Shown in pieces: positions 1 through 9,865 of a stretch of DNA of 64,000 nt. Made by a program: the position numbers and the translations under genes. Location: the NCBI RefSeq assembly GCF_030936135.1, contig NC_082637.1, forward strand, positions 59,776,044-59,840,043, written 5' to 3'. Below the pieces are notes generated by a model. It was not told the DNA's origin. It made no database searches and saw only the letters and a list, made by a program, of their open reading frames with translations. The stretch's first letter is position 1. Each line of letters opens with the position of its first letter. This DNA is from Gavia stellata (taxonomy: Eukaryota > Chordata > Aves > Gaviiformes > Gaviidae).

Positions 1-52
1 TTACCGTAGCAGGTTCATGGTAGTGTGATATAATCAATTTGATTGATTAATA

Positions 53-374
53 TTATTGATATTTCAGCCATCGTCCTCTACACCAAAAAGGCTTTAGCTG
101 CTTGGCTTGTTTGATAATGGTGCACATTTTATATTCATGGATAACCTGTGCAATGGCATCAATGGTCAAGTTCACCCCTCGATCACGAGCCCATTTGTGT
201 GTTGCATCCCTTCCTAAATGTCCTGATGTGTCATGGGCCCATCGAGCTATAAATAGGTCACCCTTATGTTCCCAATCCAAATCCACCTGAGCCACTTCAA
301 TTCTAGCAACCTGGTCCACCTGCTTGTTGTTTTAATGATGTTCTTCAGTGTCACGACTCTTGGGTATGTATGTG
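53..374 (-). pseudogene. ERV integrase N-terminal zinc domain fragment
   Basis: The minus frame 319-53 has the spaced His and Cys residues of a retroviral integrase HHCC zinc domain: a WAHDTSGH stretch followed by a single clear Cys near the expected CxxC. The partner Cys is not obvious (CTII), so the motif looks damaged. The region just upstream (to about 374) is the RNase H-integrase linker and carries a stop. The CR1 at 375-2349 separates it from RNase H. The frame closes at 53, before any catalytic core. This is a non-functional remnant. Confidence 0.82.
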
Positions 375-1802
375 AGCTGGCTGAACAGAGAGCTTTGGAT
401 GGAACTCAGGAAAAAAAAGAGAGTTGATGACCTTTGGAAGAAGGGGCAGGCAACTCAGGAGGACTACAAGGATGTTGTGAGGTTTTGCAGGGACAAAATT
501 AGAAGGGCCAAGGCCCAACTAGAACTTAACCTGGCAACTTCTGTAAAAGATAATAAAAAATGTTTTTATAAATACATAAGCAACAAAAGGAGGGCTAAGG
601 AGACTCTCCATCCTTTACTGGCCCTGGGGGGAAACATAGTGACAAAGGATGAGGAAAAGGCTGAGGTACTTAATTCATTCTTTGCCTCGGTCTTTAATAG
701 TAAGACCAGTTGTTCTCTGGCTACCCAGCCCCCTGAGCTGGAAGATAGGGACGGGGAGCAGAATGAAGCCCTCATAATCCAAAGGGAAATGGTTAGCGAC
801 CTGCTACACCACTTAGACACCCACAAGTCTATGGGACTGGATGGGATCCACGCAAGGATACTGAGGGAGCTGGCAGAAGTGCTCACCAAGCCACTTTCCA
901 TCATCTACCAGCAGTCCTGGCTAACCAGGGAGGTCCCAGCGGACCAGAGGTTAGCAAATGTGATGCAAATCTTCAAGAAGGGCCGGCTGGACGATCCATG
1001 GAACTACAGGCCTGTCAGCATGACCTTGGTGCCGGGCAAAATTATGGAGCAGATCATCTTTAGTGCCATCACACGGCACATACAGGATAACCAGGCAATC
1101 AGGCCCAGTCAGCATGGGTTTATGAAAGGCAGGTCTTGCCTGACTAAACTGATCTCCTTCTGTGACAAAGTGACCTACTTAGTGAACAAGGGAAAGGCTG
1201 TGGATGTTGTCTATCTAGACTTTAGTAAAGCCTTTGACACCGTTTCCCACAGAATTCTTCTGGAGAAACTGGCTGCTCATGGCTCGGACAGGTGCACTCT
1301 TCACTGGGTAAAAAATTGGCTGAATGGCTGGGCCCAAATGGTTGTGGGGAATGGAGTTAAATCCAGTTGGCAGCCGGTCACAAGTGGTGTTCCCCAGGGC
1401 TTGGTACCGGGGCCAGTCTTGTTTAATATCTTTAACAATGACCTGGACGAGAGGATCGAGTACACACCCAGTAAGTTTGCAGATGACACCAAGTTGGATG
1501 GGAAGGCTCTGCAGAGGGGTCTGGACAGGCTGGATCGATGGGCCGAGGCCAACTGTATGAGGTTCAGCAAGGCCAAGTGCCAAGTCCTACACTTGGTTCA
1601 CAACAACCCCATGCAACGCTACAGTCTTGGGGAAGAGTGGCTGGAAAGCTGCCCGGCGGAAGAGGACCTGGGAGTGCTGATCGACAGCCGTCTGAATATG
1701 AGCCAGCAGTGTGCCCAGGTGGCCAAGAAGGCCAACGGCATCCTGGCTTGTATCAGAAACAGTGTGACCAGCAGGAGTAGGGAAGTGATTGTACCTTTGT
1801 AG
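348..1802 (+). pseudogene. CR1 ORF2 reverse transcriptase, 484-codon open frame
   Basis: A long open frame of CR1 ORF2. The first ten or so codons come from flanking ERV DNA. RT motifs are present: motif [13 protein letters not shown] around codon 290, motif B SGVPQG, and motif C FADD at 1476-1487. The frame ends at a TAG at 1801, and the C-terminal part resumes in another frame at 1825-2256. It lacks the endonuclease domain and ORF1, so it cannot support autonomous retrotransposition. Length and motif retention suggest a moderately young copy. Confidence 0.85.
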
Positions 1803-2349
1803 TCGGCACTGGTGAGGCCGCACTGTGAATGCTGTGTTCACTTTTGGCCACCTCACTACAAGAAAAGACATTGAGGTGCTGGAGCACGGACAGAAAAGGG
1901 CAACAAAGCTGGTGAGGGGTCTGGAGCACAAGTCTTATGAGGAGGGGTTGAGAGAGCTGGGGTTGTTTAGGCTGGAGAAGAGGAGGCTGAGGGGAGACCT
2001 TATCACTCTCTACAACTACCTGAAAAGGGGTTGCCGAGGGGTGGGTGTTGGTCTCTTTTCCGAAGTGCCAAGTGATAGGACAAGAGGAAATGGCCTCAAG
2101 TTGCACCAGGGGAGGTTTAGATTGGATATTAGGAAAAAATACTTCACTGAAAGTGTTTTCAGACATTGGAACAGGCTGCCCAGCGAGGTGGTGGAGTCAC
2201 CATCCCTGGAGGTATTCAAAAGATGTGTGGATGAGGCACTTAGGGACATGGTTTAGTGGTGAACTTAGCAGTGTTACATTTACAGTTGGACTTAATGATC
2301 TTAAAGGTCTTTTCCAACCTAAACCATTCTATGATTCTGTGATTCTATG
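375..2349 (+). mobile_element. CR1 LINE, 5'-truncated, inserted in ERV pol
   Basis: The copy begins inside ORF2, at the linker before the reverse transcriptase, and runs to a CR1 3' end with repeats of ATTCTGTG/ATTCTATG at about 2325-2349. The ERV reading on both sides matches the two halves of the RNase H-integrase linker, so this is a clean insertion into the provirus. A 4-bp tandem TATG/TATG near the left junction may reflect the insertion. No long target duplication is visible, as is usual for CR1. Confidence 0.92.
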
Positions 2350-2600
2350 ATCTCCATGACATACTTCTACAACCATGTTCTCCACCTGGGCAGCAGTATC
2401 TTGCCATAATTCAGCAGCCCATATGGGTTTACCTCTGCACTGCCAGTTGGTCCAATTCCATTGCTGCAGCCACCCCTACAGAGCATTTGCCACCATCCAT
2501 GAATCAGTATAGAGATGAAGTACTGGCCATTTTTCTCATTCAGCAATACCTAAAGCCAGCTGGATGGCTTTCATCTCTGCAAAGTGACTCAATTCACCTT
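2350..2600 (-). pseudogene. ERV RNase H fragment
   Basis: Reverse translation shows an RNase H region with an acidic AEMKA segment and a YTDSW-like catalytic segment. The frame between and after these carries TGA and TAG stops. It joins the RT fragment to the right and is cut on the left by the CR1 at 2349/2350. The matching linker half reappears at about 320-374. Confidence 0.75.
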
Positions 2601-3960
2601 GTCCTTCAGCAGTTTCTGCAACTTGTCTTGTAGGACTCCACACAGCAGCTTTCCACCTTCGATGTTTTCCCACAATACAACAGGATCAATCTGTAAATAG
2701 GGAATATTGCTTTTCATTTTCTGGTAATTTACTGGGGCCTCTTCAGCATGAGTCATCTCCTCTGGTGACACGTCAAAGATTTGGCCCCCTGGCCAGTCTA
2801 TGATAATTTCCAGGTTTTCTGAGCAGTCAGGATTTCTCATTCAAGCCCATTGCATTGTCAGTAGGACTCACTTCACTCAATATAGCCTCAGTGGCGTGAT
2901 TTGTAGAGGTGACCCTCCCTTTGAAAATCCAGCCCAGCACAGGCAATCGAGGGGCCAAAAGGAGCTGTGCTTCAGTACCAATTACTTCTGAAGCAGCTCA
3001 AATTTCTTCATATGCTGCTAATATTTCTTTTTCAGTTGGAGTGTAACTGGCTTCAGATCCCCTGTATCCCCAGATGCAAAACCCTAGAGGTCAGCCTCAA
3101 GTCTCTGCAGGTGCTTTCTGCCAGAGTATCCAGGTGGGGCTGTGGTCCCTAGATTCGGTGTAAGGCACATTTTTCACATCTTGTCCTGTCCAGACTGGCC
3201 CAAGTGCTATTGCATAAACTATTTCCCGTTTAATTTGTTCAAAGACTTGTTGCTGCTCAGGGCCTCATTCAAAGTCATTCTTCTCAGTCACTCGATATAG
3301 AGGGCTTATGATCAGACTATAACCTGGAATATGCATTCTCCAAAAACCCACAACACCTAAGAAAGTCTGTGCTTATTTTGTTAGTTGGTGGAGACATAGC
3401 TGTTATTTTATTGATCACATCCATTGTGATATGGATGACACTCATCTTGCCATTTTATTCCTAAAAACTGGATCTCCTGTGCAGGTCCTTTCACCTTACT
3501 TTTTTTATGGCAAAACCAGCTTTCAAAAGAATTTGGATTATTCTTCTCCCTTTCTCAAATGATTCCTTCATTGTGTTGCCCCACACAATGGTGTCATCAA
3601 TATACTGCAGATGTTCGGGAGCTTCACCTTGTTCCAGTGCAGTCTGTATCAATCCATGACAAATGGCAGGACTGTGTTTCCACCCCTGGGGCAGTCGATT
3701 GCAGGTGTGCTGGATACCCCTCCATGTGAAATCAAATTGTGGCCTGCACTCTGCTGCCAGAGGGATCGAGAAAAAGACGTTGGCGATATCTCTTGTTGCA
3801 TACCATTTGGCAGCCTTTGAGTCCAGTTCATACTGGAGTTCTAGCATGTCTGGTATGGCAGCACTCAGTGGTGGCATGACCGTTCAGGCCTTGATAGTCC
3901 ACTGTTAGCCTCCACTCTCTGTTAGATTTTTGCACAGGCCATATGGGACTATTAATGAGT
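2601..3960 (-). pseudogene. ERV reverse transcriptase remnant (YIDD)
   Basis: The best-preserved part is the 128-codon frame 3877-3491. It contains the RT palm segments: a DIANVFFSIPL stretch (motif A), NRLPQGWKHSP (motif B), and YIDD at 3593-3604 (motif C, catalytic Asp pair). Left of 3490 the thumb and connection sequence is recognisable but broken by stops and frameshifts, with a short open piece at 2840-2589. It lies between protease (right) and RNase H (left). Non-functional. Confidence 0.85.
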
Positions 3961-4154
3961 GAATGAGTCTTACTGATCACTCCTTGGCTCTCCAATTGCC
4001 GAATCAGCTTATGGATGGGAACCAGGGAGTCTCAATTGGTGGGATATTGTCGCCAGTGCACTGTCATGGTAGCAATTGGCACCTGCTGTTCTTCAACACA
4101 CAGCAGTCCTACACAGAAGGATCCTCTGAGAGACCAGGCAAGATAGACTGCTGT

Positions 4155-4450
4155 TTAATCTTCTCTGTACTCAAGACAGCTGTACCAAAAGCTCACTGGA
4201 ACCCTTTTGGGTCCTTGAAGTACCCTCTCCTGAGGTAGTCTGCTAAGGATACATGAAGCCTCTGTACCGGTCACAATAGGGTGCTTTTGCCACTCATTCA
4301 CAATTAGGCTTATCTCAGCCTCCAACACAGACAGTTCTTGGGATCCTCCTGTCACTACATAAATACACACAGATTCTACCCCCTTGTAATCTGATGGAAT
4401 TAGAGTACACTGTGCACCGGTGTCCACTAGAGCTTTATACTCCCGTGAGC
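4155..4450 (-). pseudogene. ERV aspartic protease remnant (DTGA)
   Basis: The frame carries the retropepsin active-site signature ALVDTGAQ at its start (about 4415-4436), followed by roughly 80 codons of protease-like sequence. It lies directly upstream of RT in element orientation, as expected for a pro-pol arrangement. The expected end of the domain is not clear. This is part of the decayed provirus. Confidence 0.72.
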
Positions 4451-4532
4451 CTGATGTGCCAGGTCATTGAATCCACACAGTCCAGTAAAACCTGTTGTCA
4501 TTTTTCTGTGCCTGGACAAAGGCAGGACCCCT

Positions 4533-5960
4533 CTATTCCTGGTCAGAGTATTCATTACTTGATTTTTTGTAACTGCAAACCGGAAGTCCCTTCATCAGGG
4601 TCAAAAGTATGATCTGCCCTTCTACTCTGCCCAACAGACACTGGAGCAGTAATTTTTCCTTTTGGCTGTTGTTTTTCCTTGCAGTTCCTGTACCTGAGCT
4701 TCTAGTTTCCAGGTAGGTTGACCATCCCACTTCCTCATGGCCTCCCCCTGGTCACGCAGGAAGAACCACAGGGTTGCACGTGGTGTGCGCCACCAGTACC
4801 CTCTCCCTTGAACAGAAAAAGGCTGACTTTTAATAGCTGAGACATTGGTCAGTGTCGGTGAAGAAGACCTATCCTTCTGGGATTGCTGGGACAATTTTTG
4901 GGTCAGTTTCTCCACAGGCGAGATGCAGGCCCATAGCGAGGAAGCAAGATTATCTTCTTATTCTCAGAGTTGTCTGGCCAATCCATCCATAGGTGGTGCC
5001 TCTGTGTCTGTCCAGCTCATTATCACCAGGGTGTTCGCATATGACATCGGTGCACTTCATGTAAACTTTCACCACATGGACTGTGGTCACTGGATTTCAT
5101 CCTGGTCTTTGGACACCTGGTCATCATCCGTGTTGTTATAGATCACCTCCGCCATGACTAATTCCCTCAGATACTGGATACCTCCCTCAACGGTGGTCCA
5201 ATTACTTTGGGAATTTGGAAGATCATCCTTGAAGGGTTAGCTGTCCTTCACATTCAACAGGAGTCACCACTAAAGACTGAGGACTCCTGCCCCTTTTCCA
5301 ATACCTTTGCTAATGGCCTTATCCCTAGCAAGGGTTCCCAACTGCTGGGCTTCCTTACTGTCTAATTCCTGACTATTGGCCCCAATATCCCAGCATTGGA
5401 GCAGCCAGCTGAGAATTTGCTCTCCTGGTTGACGGCTGAAATCTTTTCACTTACCTCACAGCTGACATAAGGATAGGGATAGGGTAGTTTTTGTCTCATT
5501 TATGATTTCAGTCCCTTCTTCCTCCTGTTCTTGTGATTGCTCTGCTGCAGAACAGGCTGCCTCTTCTGACTCCTGCTCTCTCTTAAGAGAAGCTTCTTCA
5601 TCCCTTACTAAATGAGTTGACTTCCACTTGCATTGTTTTAATTATAGGGGTGACTGATACAGTTGAGGGCTGGGTCTCTGGTTTAACCATAGTGTCTGTT
5701 ACTATGTTTTCAGATCCAGAGAACCTCTCTTGTCCTTGAAGGTGCTAAATAGTATCGAGCAGTGTTTGGTAGGTGCAGGCCAGGGCCCAGCACAGTCCAA
5801 TAAGTTGTGCCACTTTGAAATAGCCAGGTCATCTTTTTTCAAACATTCTAGCACTTCATCAGAATCCTGCACTAGTTCAGGATTGAAATTCCAGACCATC
5901 AGAGGTGAGAAGCTTTCTAGATACCTGCCCATATTCTCCCACATGCCATGCCACCCCTAA
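4533..5960 (-). pseudogene. ERV gag-like region, fragmented
   Basis: Three minus-strand open pieces (5944-5702, 4915-4622, 4730-4533) lie between the leader and the protease, where gag is expected. The piece at 4915-4622 has a TPRATLWFFLRDQGEAMRKW segment that I associate with the gag-to-protease region of bird ERVs. I see no intact CCHC zinc knuckle or major homology region. Between 5150 and 5700 no frame stays open long. The call is by position plus weak resemblance. Confidence 0.55.
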
Positions 5961-6198
5961 CCACACTGCCGCGGGGCCTGAATCATATTTCTAAATGGCT
6001 TTTTAACCTTAGAAAAAAACAAAACAATATTCCTAAGAAATACCAATAGAAGTATTTTGATTACCCAAGGATGTTCAAGATACTGAGGAGGGAGAAAACA
6101 CCACAGAAGAAGATGGTGAATGTGCCATTCTGTATTTCCTCCACAAAAAAACTCTCAGAGGAAGTATAGTCATTAATTGACTCCATGAGCTGGTACCC
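5961..6198 (-). other. ERV leader, segment between solo LTR and gag
   Basis: Untranslated or leader sequence of the provirus. Its right edge (6194-6198, TACCC) is one copy of the target duplication of the solo LTR. A short frame here appears to continue the hydrophobic leader ORF seen on the far side of that LTR. No strong motif otherwise. Confidence 0.5.
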
Positions 6199-6793
6199 TG
6201 TCGTGGTTTAGTCCCAGCCAGCAACTAAGCACCACACAGCTGCTCGCTCACTCACCCCAAGTGGGATGGGGGAAAGAATTGGAAGAGTAAAAATTAGAAA
6301 ACTCATGGGTTGAGATAAAGACAGTTCAATAGGTAAAGCAAAAGCTGCACAGGCAAGCAAAGCAAAACAAGGAATTAATTCACTACTTCCCATCGGCAGG
6401 CAGGTCTTCAGCCATCTCCAGGAAAGCAGGGCTCCATCACATGTAACGGTTACTTGGGAAGACAAACGCCATAACTCTGAAGGTCTTCCCCCTTCCTTCT
6501 TCTTCCCCCTAGTTTATATACTGAGCGTGACATCATATGGTATGGAATATCCCTTTGGTCAGTTGGGGTCAGCTGTCCCAGCTGTGTCCCCTCCCAACTT
6601 CTTGTGCACCCCCAGCCTACTCACTGCTGGGGTGGTGTGAGAAGCAGAAAAGACCTTGACTCTGTGTAAGCCCTGCTCAGCAGGAACTAAAACATCCCTG
6701 TGTATCAACATTGTTTCCAGGACAAATCGAAAACACAGTCCCATACTAGCTACCAAGAAGAAAATTAACTCTACCCCAGCCAAAACCAGCGCA
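6199..6793 (-). mobile_element. Solo LTR A inside provirus leader, TSD TACCC
   Basis: A 595-bp LTR in minus orientation, with TG...CA ends. A perfect 5-bp duplication TACCC flanks it (6194-6198 and 6794-6798). The TATA box TATATAAAC lies near 6513-6521 on the minus strand. A CRE-like site just upstream has decayed to TGATGTCA. The duplication flanks a single LTR with no internal sequence, so this is a solo LTR left by recombination, not the LTR of the surrounding provirus. Confidence 0.93.
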
Positions 6794-6969
6794 TACCCGA
6801 AGTACAGTAATGGCTTCAGTAGACAACCCAAATACCAGATTAAGCTCAAGGTCAGTGTTTTATTAATAAATCTCCCAGGTAAACCATCACTAAGTGCCAC
6901 AGAGCACTGTAAACTGCAAAAGCCCAAACCAGTTTTTAACATGTAGAGCAAAAATAAGGAGCATGGCAC
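6794..6969 (-). pseudogene. Hydrophobic pre-gag leader ORF, split by solo LTR
   Basis: A minus-strand frame starting at an ATG at 6969 encodes about 59 residues before running into the solo LTR at 6793. The peptide is rich in Leu, Phe and Tyr, with two stretches (LFLLYMLKTGLGF and LIWYLGCLLKPLLYF) that look membrane-embedded. A compatible frame is visible on the other side of the LTR. It lies between the primer site and gag, where most retroviruses carry non-coding leader. Function unknown; it may be chance. Confidence 0.4.
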
Positions 6970-7088
6970 AGATCAGATAAACTGATGTTGAGAACAGAAG
7001 AACCAATACCGTGACCAGCAACTGTTGACAGATATAAATCCCTTCTAATATGCTCTGGTCAAATCTGTTATCATCTCAAACCCTTCAG

Positions 7089-7106
7089 GAGCCAAGTTGA
7101 GCACCA
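7089..7106 (-). promoter_or_regulatory. Putative tRNA primer-binding site
   Basis: Eight bases from the 5' LTR edge, the minus strand reads TGGTGCTCAACTTGGCTC. By my count it agrees at 13 of 18 positions with a tRNA-Lys type primer site, and two of the differences are C-to-T changes as expected from decay. Position and the TGG start support a primer site. The tRNA identity is tentative. Confidence 0.5.
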
Positions 7107-7114
7107 AAAAGGAC

Positions 7115-7707
7115 TGTTGTTGTTTAACCCTGGCCAGCAACTAAGCACCACACAGCTTCTCGCTCACTCCCTTCCTGGTGGGATGGAGGGAGAATAGGAA
7201 GTGTGGAAGTGAGAAAGAAACTCGTGGGTTAAGATAAATACAGTTTAATAACTAGAAAGAAGTAATATCTTTTTAAAAAATTGTAAGGAGAAGGGAAAAA
7301 AAAAACAAAGAGAGAGAGGAAAATAAACCCCAAGAAAGACAAGTGTTTCAAATGAAAACAATTGCTCACCACCAACCAACCAATGCCCAGCCAGTCCCTG
7401 AGCAATGCCCCCACTTCGCCAACCTCCCCTGCCCAGTTTTATTGCTGAGCATGACGCCATATGATATGGAATATCCCTTTGGCCAGTTGGGATCAGCTAT
7501 CCCAACAGTGTCCTCTCCCAGCTTTTTTTGCACCTCCAACCTACTCGTTTGCAGGGCAGTGTGAGTAGAAAAGGCCTTGGTGCTGCATAAGCACAGCAGT
7601 AACTAAAACATCAGAGTATCAACACTGTTTTCAGCACAAATTCAAAATATAGCCCCATACAAGCTACTATGAAGAAATTTAACTCTACCCCAGCCAAAAC
7701 CAGTACA
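7115..7707 (-). mobile_element. 5' LTR of the provirus (LTR B)
   Basis: A 593-bp LTR of the same family as 6199-6793, 27098-27685 and 30582-31158, in minus orientation. It runs from TGTACTGG at its outer end to ...ACA at its inner end. The flanks AGGAC and TCAGG do not match, as expected when the left side is proviral interior. A primer-binding-like site follows its inner end. It holds A-rich expansions near 7270-7320. The right edge abuts satellite DNA. Confidence 0.87.
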
Positions 7708-8120
7708 TCAGGAATGAAAGCTGTTGGTGGTCCACATCTTCCTTTGTCAGTCTCTTCACAGCCCCACCAACAATGGCATGCTGTGCTTGCTCTGCCACCT
7801 CACCCTCACCTACAAGCTCAATCTCACAGGAACCCAGCTACAAAACGGACACCCAACACCTAGGGTTCCCACACAGAAGTGGCCAGATCTGAAAGCTGTT
7901 GGCAGCCTTCATGTTCCCTTGGTAGCCCCTTCACCACCCCACCCCACGCTGGAATTCTGTGCTTCCTCTACCAGCTAACATTGCCCTACCCCCTCAGCCT
8001 AGGCACCCTAGCTCCACTCAAACTCCAAAACAAACACCACCTAGGGCTACCACATAGAAGTGTCTAGGACTGAAAATTGTCGGTGGCCCTCACCTTCCTT
8101 TGGCAGCCCCTTCACAGCCC
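7708..8120 (+). repeat. Satellite units, forward orientation
   Basis: Degenerate tandem units of about 175-182 bp. The landmark GAAAGCTGTTGG (or variant) starts at 7716, 7891 and 8072. Each unit also has a CTTCCCTTGGCAGCCC and CAGCCCCACCAA portion. Open frames here are by-products of the repeat. Confidence 0.85.
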
Positions 8121-8395
8121 CAGTCCTGGCCACTTCTCTGTTGGAGAACTAGCATGTGGCTGTCTGTACTGGAGCAACCCTCTGGTTAAGGATGAGCAGA
8201 TAGTTGACTGTCATGGTTAGGTCATAGAGTAAGTGAAGAACCTTGGTTGGTGGGGCCCTTAAGGGACTGCCAAGGAAAGGTAACAGCCAGCAACAACTTT
8301 TACTCCTAGTACTTTCTGTGTGGGAGTCTTCGCTGGAGGGTTTCTCTTTTGGACCTGGTCTGTGCATAGGTGAGATGGTAGAGTAAGCCCCTAAA
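8121..8395 (-). repeat. Satellite units, reverse orientation
   Basis: From about 8120 the unit runs in reverse complement, with CCTGGCCACTT and CTGCCAAGGAAAGGTAACAG landmarks. Together with the preceding units this makes an inverted junction. The block ends at the telomere-like repeat. Confidence 0.8.
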
Positions 8396-8757
8396 CCTAT
8401 CATTAACCCTAAACCTTGCCTTTAACCCCAACTGTAATGCTGGAACCTTATTTTAAACCTAACCCTTACCCTAAATTTAACCCCCAAATTTAAACCCCAA
8501 TCTATAAACCTAAACCTACCCCAACCCCTAACCCAACCCTTAACACTTATCCTAAATGTAACCCTAACCATACCCCTACCCCTAACCACAATAACGCCCT
8601 AACACTAACTGTAGCCTCTAACTGTAACCCTAACTTTAACTATCAAAACCCTAACAATTATCCTCCAACCCCTAACCCTAATACCATCCTAACCCCTAAC
8701 TCTAAGCCTAACACCTAACCCTAACACTAACTTTAACCACAAAAATAACCCTAACTT
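8396..8757 (+). repeat. Degenerate interstitial telomere-like (CCCTAA)n
   Basis: About 360 bp dominated by variants of CCCTAA on the plus strand, such as ACCCTAACACTAACTTTAACC. Exact hexamers recur but most are mutated, with C-run and A-run length changes. The C-rich strand is the plus strand, so a functional array would have pointed its end toward lower coordinates. Satellite in the same reverse orientation lies on both sides. This is an internal, old array, not a chromosome end. Confidence 0.88.
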
Positions 8758-9055
8758 CCTTGGTAAGGGAAGGTGAATGCTACCAACAGCTTTCAGTCCT
8801 GGCCAATTCTTTGTGGGACACCTAGCTGGCAGGTGAATGTTTTGGACCTGAGCTCTAGCTAGGGTGAGGATGTAGATGAGAGTGAGACATAGGTGGCAAG
8901 AGCAAGCACCAAGCCCCAGTGATGTTTGGGCTGCAGAGGTGTTGACAAGGGAAGGTGAGGGCTTTGAAAAACTTTTGGTACTGGCCACTTTTGTGTGGGA
9001 CCCATAGCCAGTGGGTGTCCATTTTGGACCTGGCCTCTAACTAGTGTAGAAGGTT
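8758..9055 (-). repeat. Satellite units, reverse orientation
   Basis: About 1.7 units. GGGAAGGTGA landmarks at 8767 and 8949 give a 182-bp period. The unit composition matches the forward units at 7708-8120 read in reverse. It ends where the worn LTR begins. Confidence 0.85.
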
Positions 9056-9059
9056 TTAT

Positions 9060-9598
9060 TGGGTCTGGCTGGGATGGAGCTAACTTTCCCAATATCAGCC
9101 CTCCTATTGCTATGCTTTGTGTTTGTAGCTAGAAGGGTGTTGATAAGACTCTAATATTTTGGTGACTGCTGAGCAGTGCTCACACAGCATCAAGGCTGTC
9201 TCCCCCTGCCCCCACAAAGGCCATTTGGCAGGGGGTGGGCAAGAGGTTGGGATTGGACATAGACAGAACAGCTGACCGAAACTGACCAAACAGATATTCC
9301 ATACCATATGACATCGTGCTTAGCAATAAAAGCTAAGAGAATGGAGGAGATGGGGGGCATTCATTATTAAGGCATTGTCTTCCAAAACAACCACTATGTG
9401 TACTTCCCAGGAAGTGGTGGATAGTGCCTGCTGATGGGAAGTAGAGAATAATTTGCTTGTTTGCTTTACTTCCACTGTGGCCTTTGCTTTTCTTTATTAA
9501 AATGCCTTTATCTCCAACTACAAGTTTTCATCTTGTTTTCTCTCCCTGTCCTGCTGAGGAGGCAGAGTGGTAGAGCAGCTTGGTAGGCACCTGGCGGT
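9060..9598 (+). mobile_element. Worn LTR C of the same family, plus strand
   Basis: Recognisable family landmarks in order: TCTGGCTGGGATGGAGCTAACTTT near the start, CAGCTGACCGAAACTGACC, GATATTCCATACCATATGACATC, and an ATTAAA near 9499. Both ends are eroded and no target duplication is visible. The last 15 or so bases of the family LTR are missing. Satellite flanks it, reverse on the left and forward on the right. Confidence 0.75.
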
Positions 9599-9860
9599 CA
9601 GCCCTTTGCAGCCCCAACAACACTGGGACTCCGCACTTTCTTTACCAGCTAACCCTCACCCACACCCTCAGCCCAGCCAGAGCCCAGGTCGAGAACAGAC
9701 ACCCACCAGCTCGGGCTCCCATACAGAAATGGACAGGATTGAAAGCCTTTGGCAGCCTTCACCTTCCCTTGGCAGCCCATTTGCAGCCCCACCAATACTG
9801 GGGCTATGGGCTTGCTCTCCCACCTAACTCTTACCATCACCAACACTTTCGTAGTAGTTT
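9599..9860 (+). repeat. Satellite units, forward orientation
   Basis: About 1.5 units in forward orientation, with the GAAAGCCTTTGG landmark at 9741 and CAGCCCCACCAATACTGGGG portions. It abuts the worn LTR on the left and a CR1 fragment on the right. Confidence 0.82.
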
Positions 9861-9865
9861 GACCT

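Larger units (their letters stand above)
1..7707 (-). mobile_element. Decayed endogenous retrovirus, 5' LTR to integrase start
   Basis: Read on the minus strand from right to left, the order is LTR (7115-7707), primer-binding-like site (7089-7106), a hydrophobic leader ORF, gag-like fragments, an aspartic protease (DTGA), reverse transcriptase (YIDD), RNase H and the zinc-binding start of integrase. The remainder and the 3' LTR would lie left of the window. Stops and frameshifts break every domain, so no product is expected. Two later insertions split it: a solo LTR at 6199-6793 and a CR1 at about 375-2349. The 5-bp target duplications of its LTR relatives fit an ERV-L-like group, but I cannot assign the family firmly. 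Confidence 0.88.

Noticed and set aside
348..1802. 484-codon frame as a host gene
   Set aside because: RT motifs, CR1 order and the ATTCTGTG tail show it is LINE ORF2.
6559..6969. 136-codon minus frame as one gene
   Set aside because: Its downstream half is read through the solo LTR; only the part right of 6793 belongs to the provirus leader.
8396..8757. A real chromosome end
   Set aside because: Satellite and unique DNA continue on both sides, and the hexamers are heavily mutated.
7708..9860. Pro-rich open frames in the satellite as genes
   Set aside because: They occur in several frames and on both strands of a tandem repeat and have no start context or motif.
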